Positions 41,460-52,500 of a DNA stretch of 64,000 bases are shown one piece after another. Under the pieces are notes generated by a model. That model worked only from the letters and a program-made list of their open reading frames with translations, did no database searches and was not told the origin of the DNA. The stretch is from Mesostigma viride (taxonomy: Eukaryota > Streptophyta > Mesostigmatophyceae > Mesostigmatales > Mesostigmataceae), in the NCBI GenBank assembly GCA_009746045.1, contig RPFO01000156.1, forward strand, positions 4,357,091 through 4,421,090. The letters run 5' to 3'. Made by a program: the position numbers and the translations under genes. Within the stretch, counting starts at the first letter, position 1; the number at the start of each line of letters is the position of its first letter.

Positions 41460-43434
41460 ATGCCTATGCAGGCTCGCAACCAGGGCAAGGACATGTGGTA
41501 CCACCTCGACCGGCTCGGCGGCCGGCGGCAGCGCACCCCGGTGGAGCACACGGGGGACGGCACGGCGCCGGTAAGCCTTGACCGCTGGTTGGCCCACAAT
41601 GTTTCCTTGACCGGTGGGGCTCGCGCCCCCCCCCCGCCGCTTCACCCCGAGACGGCCGCCCGCCTCGGGGTCGCCGGACCCCCGCCGCCGCCAGCGCCCC
41701 CCTCCTCGGCCGCGGACTACCAAGTCCCCGCCTTGCAGGAGGGCTGCCTTGCCACTGACGACGTCGTCCCCCCCTTCACTTTGAAGGAATTGGACGGCGC
41801 CCTTGCTCGCCTGCGGTACGATGCGGCGGTCGGTGCCGACCACCTTTCTGCTGAGCTGCTGAAGACCCGTGATCTGGCGGTTAGGGATCTTCTGCTGGCG
41901 TTCTGCAACCGTGTCCTGCTCTCTGACGAGCCTCCGCCTGCTGAGTGGCAGACGGCCATCCGCGTCATGCTGTACAAGAAGGGCTCTGCTGCTGACCCCG
42001 GTAACTACCGGGGTGTCTGCCTCCAGAGCGCCGCGCTGAAGGTCTTCATGCGCATGATGCTGCACAGGCTCCGCGCCGCGCTGGACCCACACCTGGGTGA
42101 GTCTCAGATGGGTTTCCGTCGTGGTCGTAACACTGTCATGGCTGTGTTTGTCGCGCGCCGGTTGATGGAGGAGGTGCGTCGACTTCCCCCTGACAGTTTG
42201 CCGCTGGTCTTCATTTTTGTTGACTATATCAAGGCCTTTGACACGGTTCTCTGGGAGGCTCTTTGGGCCATCCTAGCTCTGGATCGGGTACCACCTGCGT
42301 TTATTGCTGCCATTCGCCGTCTGTATGAGGGTTCACAGGCAGTAGTGCGGACTGCGGAGGGCACCACTCCACCATTCCCCCTTCACCACGGGGTGTGGCA
42401 AGGTTGTGTCCTGTCCCCATACCTGTTCATTATTGTCGTGGATCACGTCATGCGCCGGGCACGTGTGCGCTTTACTGCTCTTAAGGGGTTCGAGCCAGCC
42501 AGGCTTGGACATCCTTAACGTGAAAGAGCACGGCGGGGTTAGACCTGGTTACCGCCTTGCCGACCTGATTTATGCGGATGATACCACCCTCATCGAGAGC
42601 CCCGAGCACATTCAGACCTGGCTGGACTGCCTGGGCCTGGAGGCGCGGGCGGTGGGGCTGGAGATTAGTGTCAAAACTGAGGCGATGGTGATAGGAGCAT
42701 CCAGTAAACCACCGCTGCCGCGCCTGCTCGACGGGACGGAGGTCCCGTTCCGCGACCGCTTCAAGCTGTTGGGGAGCTGGCTTCCTGACACCGCCGACGA
42801 TGTGGACACCCGCATCGGCCTTGCCTGGGCCAAGCTCCGTTCGCTCACACCCTACTGGCGCTCGAAGGGCCTGAACGGGCACCGCAAGCGCATGCTCTTC
42901 AAGGTCCTCGTCCTCACGGTGCTCACGTATGGCGCCGAGGCGTGGACCCTCCCCCCCAAACTGGCAGCTCGGCTCGACGGCACAGTTTACAGGATGCTCC
43001 GGCAGGTCCTTAATGTAGGTTTTTCCGAGCGTCCGTCATCAGAGTCTCTGTATCATGGCATGCCTCGTGTTTCGGACGAGATTAGACAGCGTAGGATAGC
43101 ATTTGTAGGACACCTTGCCCGCACCAGCCAGGTCGACACCACCCTTGGTCTGGCCGGCCCCCAGCGGCTTGGACAGCCAGGGCGGCACATTCTGACCTGG
43201 CCTGGCCCCAAGGACATTCCCAAAAGGGTAGGGAAACCTGTCACCAACTACGTTCAGATGCTGCTGGACGACCTCGTGGTCCCAGCCCAGTTTGAGCACC
43301 GCATCCACTCTCTCTCCCGTCTTTGGACTGCCATGCAGGACAAGACGCGGTGGAAGAAGATTGTCAAGGCGCACACGCCCGACCCTGTGGGCAAGCCACC
43401 TCCCCCCAAGCGGAGGAGGCGTTTTGATGAGTAG
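41460..43434 (+). pseudogene. L1-type LINE ORF2: reverse transcriptase and C-terminal region, one frameshift
   Basis: From 41460 to about 42500: LKELDGALARLRYDAAVGAD, WQTAIRVMLYKKGSAADPGN, YRGVCLQS, QMGFRRGRNT and VFIFVDYIKAFDTV (first catalytic Asp). After a shift, to 43434: GYRLADLIYADDTTLI (catalytic YADD), FKLLGSWLPDTADDVDTRIG, LTYGAEAW, RRIAFVGHLART (a C-terminal motif common in L1/Tad/RTE-like LINEs) and GKPPPPKRRRRFDE. No upstream APE endonuclease domain is present, so the copy is 5'-truncated. The frameshift is explained by a CCAG duplication at 42494-42501. The tail has a CCTCC/GGAGG stem-loop near 43527 and AATTT repeats. Confidence 0.85.
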
Positions 43435-44010
43435 TGCAGTTAGGATTTTCTAGATAGAGTTAGGATAGTTCGATCACGCGGCTTCCTCCACCCCATCCAT
43501 CATGAAATATGTGCTACATGACCTCCCCACGGAGGCATGTTATAATTTAATTTAATTTTTTTAATGCCTATGCAGGGAGTTACTCTCTGCTGAGATGCCA
43601 TGTGTACACCAGATATAGCCTAGCCACATACCTTCCACCCCATATGTGATGCAGGCCTTCTAGGCCCTCTCCTCAAGCCCCCCCTGGGTGCCTGTGCTTG
43701 ATAAGGAGGCATGAACCATCATGGCGGTGCAGGTGCACCTTGTGCACGGGTCCAGAGCAGGTGATAGTTGTACATAATAAGTAAGTAAGTAACTAAGTAA
43801 GTAAGTACTTGCGTGTCATGCGCAAAGGCATGCCACAGAGTACTATGCTAATCTCATTAGAAAAATAATTACACAAAAGTTTAAACAATAAAATAGTTGT
43901 ACATCCTCCACCTGCAGGTTGTAGCCCTGATTGTATTACAAATTACAAACTTTCTCAGGGCTATGTGTTACATATGCTCCCAACGGAGCTATGATTTTAA
44001 TTAATTAATT
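43435..44010 (+). mobile_element. LINE 3' tail, half-LINE 3'-UTR fragment and (TAAG)n repeat
   Basis: 43435-43560 is the ORF2 3' UTR ending in CCTCCCCACGGAGG and AATTTAATTTAA. From 43561 sequence resembles the half-LINE 3' UTR (TGCAGGGAGTTACTCTCTGC, GAGATGCCATG) and ends GCTATGTGTTACATATGCTC, CCAACGGAGC, then (AATT)n. Inside it, 43778-43885 is a (TAAG)n-family repeat copy (ACTTGCGTGTCATGCGCA, TGCTAATCTCATTAG). Confidence 0.55.
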
Positions 44011-44570
44011 AATTAATCCATCCATCGGCCATCCATCCATCCATCCATCCATCCATCCATCCATCCATCCATCCATCCATCCATCCATCCATCCATCCAT
44101 CGGCCATCCATCCATCCATCCATCCATCCATCCATCCATCCATCCATCCATCCATCCATCCATCCATCCATCCATCCATCCATCCATCCATCCATCCATC
44201 CATCCATCCATCCATCCATCCATCCATCCATCCATCCATCCATCCATCCATCCATCCATCCATCCATCCATCCATCCATCCATCCATCCATCCATCCATC
44301 CATCCATCCATCCATCCATCCATCCATCCATCCATCCATCCATCCATCCATCCATCCATCCATCCATCCATCCATCCATCCATCCATCCATCCATCCATC
44401 CATCCATCCATCCATCCATCCATCCATCCATCCATCCATCCATCCATCCATCCATCCATCCATCCATCCATCCATCCATCCATCCATCCATCCATCCATC
44501 CATCCATCCATCCATCCATCCATCCATCCATCCATCCATCCATCCATCCATCCATCCATCGGTGTTAATC
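44011..44570 (+). mobile_element. CATC microsatellite element, copy D (truncated)
   Basis: About 530 bp of (CCAT)n with two CGG interruptions (44026, 44101), then CATCGGTGTTAAT. The junction matches the CATCGGGGTTAAT junction of copies A-C on their sense strand, after which sequence diverges. It follows directly on an (AATT)n LINE tail. Confidence 0.5.
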
Positions 44571-44969
44571 AGCCGGCCGTCCTAAATTTAGGACTTGGTC
44601 CTAAAAAGTCCTAAGGTCACTATAAACAAGGTACCGGGCAGGGGGGGTCACTATATGGTCCATACCCCTAGTGGACCGTGACCTCCAAGATGTACTCTAC
44701 CCGTGATACCGGTACATCGTACCCGGATTCCGTACCCGGTACCGGGTAGATGCGCGGGAATGTACGTACCTCGACCAAAAATACAATGATTTTGGGCCAA
44801 AAAAGTGGGTGCGGGAATGATGTGCGGCGAATATGGCGACCTGACAATTACGGGCGGCATTTTCACGTGAGCTTATCGTTTTTGGCTCCCAGTAGCAAGA
44901 ACGAAAGCTTGATACTTATGATTAAAGGTCCTGAATTTTGCTGCGGAATTATTTGCGGATACATTGCGC
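44571..44969. other. Unassigned sequence
   Basis: No recognisable coding frame. Several short local palindromes occur (CCTAAATTTAGG; GTACCCGGTACCGGGTA), but no element could be named. Confidence 0.4.
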
Positions 44970-45100
44970 CAGTAAGGGTCCTTTACATTCCCACCCTTGC
45001 AGGAAGTAGCTTAGAATGTATGATAGGCCATATGCCCCTTCTCTGGGCTATGTGCTACATATACTCCCAACGGAGTTATGTTCCTAATTAATTAATTAAT
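44970..45100 (+). mobile_element. Half-LINE 3' end fragment with stem-loop
   Basis: GTCCTTTACATTCCCACCC, GCAGGAAGTAGCTTAGAATG and TACTCCCAACGGAGTTATGT followed by (AATT)n, matching 11450-11560. It is a strongly 5'-truncated insertion. Confidence 0.65.
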
Positions 45101-45324
45101 TAGTTGCGCCAGTATATATCTAGCCCAGTTACAGCTTGATGCATATAAACTTATCATTGAGCCACTTCATGTACTGAAGAGAATACGGAAAATTTACACT
45201 GATGACACAAGCTCCACAAGATGAAGACAATTGCTTTCACCAGAATGCATGAAGATGATATTCTGATTTGGCACGCCGCAAAGGTGAAAACCATTTGCGT
45301 TCAGTGCCGGTCCGCGGAAAACGC

Positions 45325-46025
45325 TGTAACAACCAAATGTTACATCCAAAGTTTTCCTACTGTTGATCTTATTATGAGTTCTTGAGGACAATTATTTGAG
45401 AAGTTAGGAGGCTTGACGTCTATTGGATATTGGGCCTGCTGAGATCTGTCGAATTTATTGTTCTACCCTCATTGGTCGTGGCCTGATCCACGTAGGGTAC
45501 TTTGCATGGTTTTGTTCAGTCAGTCATAGATTCTCCTTAATACCGTTGTACCTGGTGGATCTGGTTCCAGGTCATGGAGATTCAGTATGTGCTGGCTTTG
45601 TGCTGTGTTGAGGATTCGGAGGATAAGATCTTATCTTGAGTGATCCTCACTTTTGATTGGTCCTTCCGGGTTAGGGTTGAGCCGACTCTGCGAACACGCT
45701 GACTTTTATCCTGTTGGTAGTGGTCGTGCATGTGTGCGTACGTGAGAGCTAAAGCTATGGTGTAATTCAAGGGTTTCCTTGTTTCATCAATCAAACAACC
45801 CTTGCTAAAAGTCAACTATAACTTCAACAGATAGTCGACTTGGATATAACTTGTCTGTTGTGTCTAACAAGGGTGGGGACTCATTCCCTTAACTGTTGAA
45901 GATCCATCTTCATTGCTTCTCTGGACGTGAAGTTATCTGTCGCGACTCCAACCCAGGTATAAAGATCTTTTCACACCAATGTTGATACTGAGGCTGTTGC
46001 AAACACAACATTTTTAGTCGTTACA
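45325..46025 (+). mobile_element. LTR of a retrotransposon
   Basis: Starts TGTAACAACC and ends GTCGTTACA, giving TGTAAC...GTTACA inverted termini, 701 bp. It is immediately followed by TTGGTATCGGAGG, which resembles the primer-binding site complementary to initiator-Met tRNA (TGGTATCAGAGC type). A gag-like ORF begins 220 bp downstream. No second LTR was found in the window; the element is cut off at 46686 by the microsatellite element. Confidence 0.65.
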
Positions 46026-46026
46026 T

Positions 46027-46040
46027 TGGTATCGGAGGTT
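46027..46040 (+). other. Probable tRNA primer-binding site
   Basis: TGGTATCGGAGG differs at two positions from the plant-type initiator-Met primer-binding site TGGTATCAGAGC and lies one base after the LTR end. Confidence 0.55.
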
Positions 46041-46244
46041 TCTACCTAGGTGTTGGTTGTCTTGATAGTATTAGTTCACGGTTAACAATGGAATTCTTGC
46101 CCGACCCAGAGAGGGTACGTTATGCTGTGTGTTCGGACAGTTTTTAGAGTGTGACTCATCCTTATGTGACAGTCTTGCTCTGAGAGCTGCTTTGAGCTCA
46201 CAAGTCTCTAACGTCTCCCCAGTCCGGCATGCGCGACCCATGGA

Positions 46245-46686
46245 GTGATGAGTAACCCGGAGACACAACCACCGTTATCAAGTAAGAGAGTTGAAGATGC
46301 AACCACATCTTTAGCAGCTCAACGGACGACCGGTGATGAAAGGGTTTCATCATCTACTCCCAGACGTCAACTATTTGGAGATACCACCTTAATGTCTGCT
46401 TCCCGCAGATATTCGCTGTCGGTCGGCCCAAAGTTCTCCATCTTGCCCCTCGGTGTGCAACCAGGCGAGCCTTCCCTGCGTGGCGCTGGTAGAGGTGGAC
46501 CACGGTTCTCCAGCGTGGAGGACACGCGTTCGCCAGCACCCGAATACGGTTCGGCTATTCGTTTTGGCTACAACACTGTGCCGGGGCGAGACGGCACTCG
46601 GCTAGCGGCTGACGAGCTGACAGCGGAGAAAATTCGATTACAACATGAACGTGAGGAAGCTGCGAGAGCTAGAATTATAATTAAAC
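46245..46686 (+). pseudogene. 5' part of a retrotransposon gag ORF
   Basis: MMSNPETQPPLSSKRVEDAT, then a Ser/Arg-rich region and a helical charged stretch TAEKIRLQHEREEAARARII, after which the frame runs into the hairpin/microsatellite element. The N-terminal composition fits LTR-retrotransposon gag. Capsid, zinc knuckle and pol are absent, so it is a fragment. Confidence 0.45.
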
Positions 46687-47215
46687 TCGTGCTTCCACTG
46701 GGGAGTCACGGAGCATTAACCCGGATGGATGGATGGATGGATGGAGGGAGGGAGGGAGGGAGGGTTTAGGCTGGATGGAGGGAGGGAGGGAGGGAGGGAG
46801 GGAGGGAGGGAGCTAGGGTTTAGGGTGGATGGATGGAGGGAGGGAGGGATGGATGGAGGGAGGGAGGGAGGGAGGGAGGGAGGGAGGGAGGGAGGGAGGG
46901 AGGGAGGGAGGGAGGGAGGGAGGGAGGGAGGGAGGGGGGGTGCACGCAATCCTACCGGTCAAAGCGATCTACAAAACAGTTCTATGTTCTCTTTGTGATG
47001 GTCGCGACCCTAGGGGTGTTGGTTGGCATGCCGCCCTCGTGTGAAAACACGTTCCTTCCCCACTGCATGGGGCTTGTTGGCCTCTATGACCTGCACAGTC
47101 ACGTGTCTATTAATTAATAAATAAATTCATGACCATGGGCCCACTTGGCCATGTCCATCATCTTTTTCCAAATCACTTAAAGAGGACTAGCACCCCCATG
47201 CATGTCCTCTGCACA
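46687..47215 (-). mobile_element. Hairpin-tailed microsatellite element, copy B
   Basis: Minus strand: the head (47215 to about 46940) is homologous to 6355-6101, followed by a (CCTC)n/(CATC)n array with two CTAAACC-type interruptions, then the tail TGCTCCGTGACTCCCCAGTG, GAAGCACGAG. It has only one tail arm. It is inserted in the gag-like ORF. Confidence 0.6.
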
Positions 47216-47340
47216 TGCGGAGACGCCAATTCATCAGTTTAAATTTTGTATTCAACTCGTGACACGCCAATTAATTAATAAGCTAGTTAATGAATTACGA
47301 ACTGTTGTGCACATTAATTAATTAATTAATTAATAGACAC

Positions 47341-48160
47341 GTGCTCCGTTACTCCGCGACGCGAGCACGCGTTTAATTAATTAATCAATTTGCTGCTGGA
47401 ATACATTAATGAATTATATAATTAAACTCGTGCTCGCGTCGCGGAGTCACGGAGCATTAACCCCGATGGATGGATGGATGGATGGATGGATGGCTGGCTG
47501 GATGGCTGGCTGGCTGGCTGGATGGATGGATGGATGGATGGATGGATGGATGGCTGGCTGGATGGATGGATGGATGGATGGATGGATGGATGGATGGATG
47601 GATGGATGGATGGATGGATGGATGGATGGATGGATGGATGGATGGATGGATGGATGGATGGATGGATGGATGGATGGATGGATGGATGGATGGATGGATG
47701 GATGGATGGATGGATGGATGGATGGATGGATGGATGGATGGATGGATGGATGGATGGATGGATGGATGGATGGATGGATGGATGGAGGGGGGAGGAGGGA
47801 GGGAGGGATGGATGGATGGATGGATGGATGGATGGATGGATGGATGGATGGATGGATGGATGGATGGATGGATGGATGGATGGATGGATGGATGGATGGA
47901 TGGATGGATGGATGGATGGATGGATGGATGGATGGATGGATGGATGGATGGATGGATGGATGGATGGATGGATGGATGGATGGATGGATGGATGGATGGA
48001 TGGATGGATGGATGGATGGATGGATGGATGGGGACACGCAATCCTACCGGTCAAAGCTATCTACAACATGAAGCCAACACTGTTGTATCCTAGCTCTCTA
48101 CCCTAGGGGTCCTGTCTAGCGTGCTTCCTGGAATACATGGAGGTGCATGTGCACTTGGGC
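47341..48160 (-). mobile_element. Hairpin-tailed microsatellite element, copy C
   Basis: Minus strand: the head (about 48125-48030, CCCTAGGGTAGAGAGC, TGACCGGTAGGATTGCG) is followed by a (CATC)n array (about 48029-47465) with a GGCTGGCTGGATGG variant at one end and one G-rich interruption near 47785, then the tail GCTCCGTGACTCCGCGACGC GAGCACGAG (spaced for length). An inverted tail arm is at 47341-47370. The stem differs from copy A at paired positions. Confidence 0.65.
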
Positions 48161-49049
48161 ACCCAGATCGAGTAGGTGGCAGTTTACACCCATCACCAAC
48201 AGGTTGTATCACATAATGTAGTAAAAACACTATTAACTGGGACATGGACGCATGGTGATCCAACGCCATATTTGAAGTGAGACAACTAATATGCCCCTAG
48301 TCAGCTGCACATGTGTTACATGATTTCATGTTATTAATTCCAATATTTGTAACACGTACGTTTCGAACATAACAAATTAATTCATGGAATAGTATCGTGT
48401 GGCTGTTGTGGGGTCACGGACAACTTCTTTTCCCCAACAAAGATAGTGGATGTCTCCCCAAGACGTCAATATGTACATGTAGGTCCACTACTATATAGCC
48501 TAAAAACAGCGGCCCAGACTTAATTAGTAACTCGCTCCTGCTGGGGCCCTCGTGGATCAAAATAACCCTAAGAATTATAGTTGTCTCACTTAATATACTG
48601 CTAGCTACCATGATATCCTTGATGGCTATACACAACAACAGGGGAACTGATACAACCGTCCTTCTTTCAGTATAAAGGATCTAGTCAGGTCACAGTTGCC
48701 ATCTGAAATGCTCAGTAGCACCGCCTGGCATCTATACAGTGTGGGTGCAATATATTTAAAACAGTCCCAAGGTCAGCAGATGCATAGGGGATGCAATCAC
48801 ACCAGGCTGTCTCCTTTACACCATGCAGGGTCATCCTTACCCTGGGTAGTAAAACATATTATCATGGGCGTGGAGCCTTCTTGACAAAGCTGCATGGGCA
48901 TTAATGCAATGTGTGCAACAAGTGTGCTCGATCCATGTGGGCCTTGTTCATCATGCATTCGTCCAGGAATACATCTCTCACTCCATACATGTGTCCAGGA
49001 TTCAAGTTTTGTACCTATGCTCCTGTCAGGCCATTAATTAATTAATTAA
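48161..49049. other. Unassigned, AT-richer sequence
   Basis: No coding frame of recognisable content; nothing repeated elsewhere in the window was noticed. Confidence 0.4.
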
Positions 49050-49500
49050 TTAGGAACATAACTCCGTTGGGAGTATATGTAGCACATAGCCCTGAGAAGG
49101 GGCATATGAGCCTATAATACATTCTAAGCTACTTCCTGCAAGGGTGGGAATGTAAACAACACTTGCTCTAGGTGCACCAGGGCACCCGCACCCTCATGGT
49201 CTATCACGCTATGCCCGGGTAAGGGGGGAGCATGCCTGTGAGGGGGAAGATCATCATGGCTATACAGGAGCTATGGCATGGCTTCTCAGCAGGGAGTGAC
49301 TCCCTGCATGGGCACAACATTACTAAATAAGGCTAGGCATCGTCTGGAGTGTGGCTCATCATAGGCACACATGTACATGATGAAATAAAGCGCGTGGCTT
49401 AGCTGGGATAGGGCCTCTAGGAGGCGTATACATGTACATGGCCACGGTCTATCTATTCTACACTACTACTGCTGTATTCCCCTAAGCTGGGGCGCCTGGA
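49050..49500 (-). mobile_element. Half-LINE 3' end, copy 5 (5'-truncated)
   Basis: Reverse complement of 11120-11560: it starts within the last ORF1 codons (GCCCCAGCTTAGGGG), continues with the 3' UTR and ends in ACTCCCAACGGAGT and (AATT)n. It again shows ORF1 directly joined to the 3' UTR without ORF2. Confidence 0.65.
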
Positions 49501-49587
49501 GTGTCAGGCCATGACAGGATGAAACTGGAGCTGCAGCTATTGAGACAAAGCCGGGAAGCCCAGGATACATGCGTGCATGGTGAACAC

Positions 49588-52500
49588 CTAAACAGGGTGT
49601 GCCTCAGCCACAATATACATGCAGGCTAGCGTGTCCTTGGCCCTGTCGCCAATTGCACCTTCCAAGGGCACGGTGTTCCTGGGGTGAACAAAACTGTCCA
49701 CTTCACGCCACGCCGCGGCCCTGCCAGCGCGCCGTAGGAGCTGCCAGTGCTTCTCCGCTTTATACACGAGGACGGCGCAGAGCCACGCAGTCACCTCGTA
49801 CCTTTTACGCTCTTCGCCCCCCACCGTGATGCGTACCACGATCTCTTCCGGCAGTTGGTGCGCAGTCTTTGCCGGCAGAGTCTCCATGAAGAAGTCCATG
49901 ACCGGGATCATGGAGGGGACAGTCTTGAAGACTCGTACAGGGGGTTCATGGAAACCCGCGCACCCAGGGGTGCACAACGTGTTACCGTTGGTGCCGCACC
50001 CTTGGGTCAGCGCCATCTGGATGGCCTCGACGATGGAGTGTCCACCATGGCGTCGCGATGGCGTGCACTTCATGTGGCAGTCGATAGGAAGCTTCACGAG
50101 CAGCTCCTCCGTGGGGCGACATGTGTGGCCTACTTCGCGGAGGTCGCACCCCTGCAGATGCCACATCACAGTCGTCAAGCAGCGCCCAGCACCCAGGAAT
50201 TTGCCCACCGGCTTCTGCAATGCATCAGCGCATCCTTTGTGCACCCTCTTCTGCCACCGCTCGTAATTCTTGCGCGGCTCTGTATCGATAGCGATAAACC
50301 ACCGGATGATGCACGTGCCCAGCTCGCATCGCTGGGGGTCATGGGCGCGACCCCTCGCTCGACCCGTGAGAAGCTGTGCTAGCCCGACCCCGCCACCAGA
50401 CACCACCGCAGCTCCCGCGTTGGCAAACTCGATGGCAGCGTCTGGGGCACAGCTGTTTTTCCCCCATTTCCCCGTGTGCTCCCGGCCAGCCTTCACCCTG
50501 TGCTCACCGTGCTTTCTCAACAGTTCCGCACTCTCCGTGCAGTGCCTGCAGTCCTCGTCGGGACCAGGACACTCTGCCGGAAATGCCGGGTCAGTGGTGC
50601 GATCGATCTCCACAGGGCTGGCAGTCCCTGCATCATCATCATCCCCAGCAAGGTCGACGGGAAGATCGGCGCAGTCTCCCGCCTTCACCCCCGCTGCCTT
50701 CTCACTCGACTGTGGCCCTGTCCCTGCATCATCATCATCCCGAGCAAGGTCGAGGGGAAGATCGGCGCAGTCTCCCGCCTTCACCCCCGCTGCCTTCTCA
50801 CTCGACTCTGGCCCTGGCGGCTTCCCCACCGTCCCCTCTGCCGCCGCACTCGCCTGAGGATCGACCACCACCAGTACCTTCATCGCCGCCTCCGCTCTCT
50901 GCCTCGCACCACGCTTCCCCTTCTGCAGCGCCTCCGCCTTCCCCCCCGTCTCCCCCTCCGCCGCCATCCTCTCTGGAACTTCCTCGTCACCCCCCGTACC
51001 CGCCGCCTCCGCCTTGCCCCCCGTCCCCACCTCCACACCCCTCGAGTCTGGATCTCCGTCCTTCCCCCCCGTGTTCGACGTCTCCGCAGCCTGCTGTGCA
51101 GCCCGCCTCCTCCTCGTCTGCGGCCCTGGCGACGCCACTACCTCCTTCGCCGCCGGCGTCGATCCCTGACTTTCAGCCACCTTCCTCTTCCTCTTTTTTG
51201 GCTTCCCAATGACCGTGCCGCGGTCCTCCTCATCGGTGGAGGACCCTAACTCAACCACCTCCACGTACCCCCTCCCCGCCGCCTCCGTCTTCCCCCCCGG
51301 CCCCACCTCCGCATGCCTCGAGTCTGGAACTCCCTCCCCCACCCCCCTCCCCGCCGCCTCCGTCTTCCCCCCCGTGTCCCCCTCCGCCGCCATCGTCTCT
51401 GGATCTCCCTCCTCCACCCCCTCCCCGCCGCCTCCGCCTTCCCCCCGTGTCCCCCTCCGCCGCCATCGTCTCTGGATCTCCGCTCCTCTACCCCCCTCCC
51501 CGCCGCCTCCGCCTTCCCCCCGTGTCCCCCTCCGCCGCCATCGTCTCTGGATCTCCCTCCTCCACCCACCTCCCCGCCGCCTCCGCCTTCCCCCCCGTGT
51601 CCCCCTCCGCCGCCATCGTCTCTGGAACTCCCTTCTCCACCCACCTCCCCGCCGCCTCCGCCTTCCCCCCGTGTCCCCCTCCGCCGCCATCGTCTCTGGA
51701 TCTCCCTCCTCCACCCCCCTCCCAGCCGCCTCCGCCTTCCCCCCGTGTCCCCCTCCGCCGCCATCGTCTCTGGATCTCCCTCCTCTACCCCCCTCCCCGC
51801 CGCCTCCGCCTTCCCCCCCGTGTCCCCCTCCGCCGCCATCGTCTCTGGAACTCCCTCCCCCACCCCCTCCCCGCCGCCTCCGCCTTCCCCCCGAGTCCCC
51901 CTCCGCCGCCATCGTCTCGGGAACTCCCTCCTCCACCCCCCTCCCAGCCGCCTCCGCCTTCCCCCCCGTGTCCCCCTCCGCCGCCATCGTCTCGGGAACT
52001 CCCTCCTCCACCCCCCTCCCCGCCACCTCCGCCTCCGCCCCCGGCCTCTGTGCCGCCCTCCCCGGCTGCCCTGTGGCCTGCTTCTTCGTCAGTCTCCCTG
52101 CCGTTGCCAGGCCCTCGCGGGGCTGCCCTGTGGCCCGCTTCTTCGGCAGTCCCCCTGCCGTTGCCAGGCCCTCGCGGGGCTGCCCTGTGGCCCGCTTCTT
52201 CGGCAGTCTCCCTTCCGTTGCCAGGCCCTCGCGGAGCGGCCCAGTGGTCGCATGTCCTGGCTGCCCAAGTGGAGCCGTTACTCCATGCATGTGGATGCCT
52301 CCCAGCTGCATGTTCCCACAGAATAAAGTAAAACAAGGAGTCTAGGGGAAAGGTGTAAGGACCCCGGCAAAAAGGATGCGTATTCTCTTCCATTACACCC
52401 ATCCATGCATGCCAGCACCCCATTACACCCATCCACGCATGCCAGCACCCCATTACACCCATCCATGCATGCCAGCACCCCATTACACCCATCCATGCAT

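Noticed and set aside
46750-46830. Interstitial telomere-like motifs (GGGTTTAGG, AGGGTTTAGGGT)
   Set aside because: Only two isolated matches to a TTTAGGG-type repeat inside a GAGG/GATG array; too few to claim a telomeric insertion.
51209-52345. Proline-rich plus-strand ORFs (PPPPSP repeats) opposite the USP-like gene
   Set aside because: Complement of the GC-rich coding repeat; the minus strand has the longer frame with a globular C-terminus and splice-compatible upstream exons.
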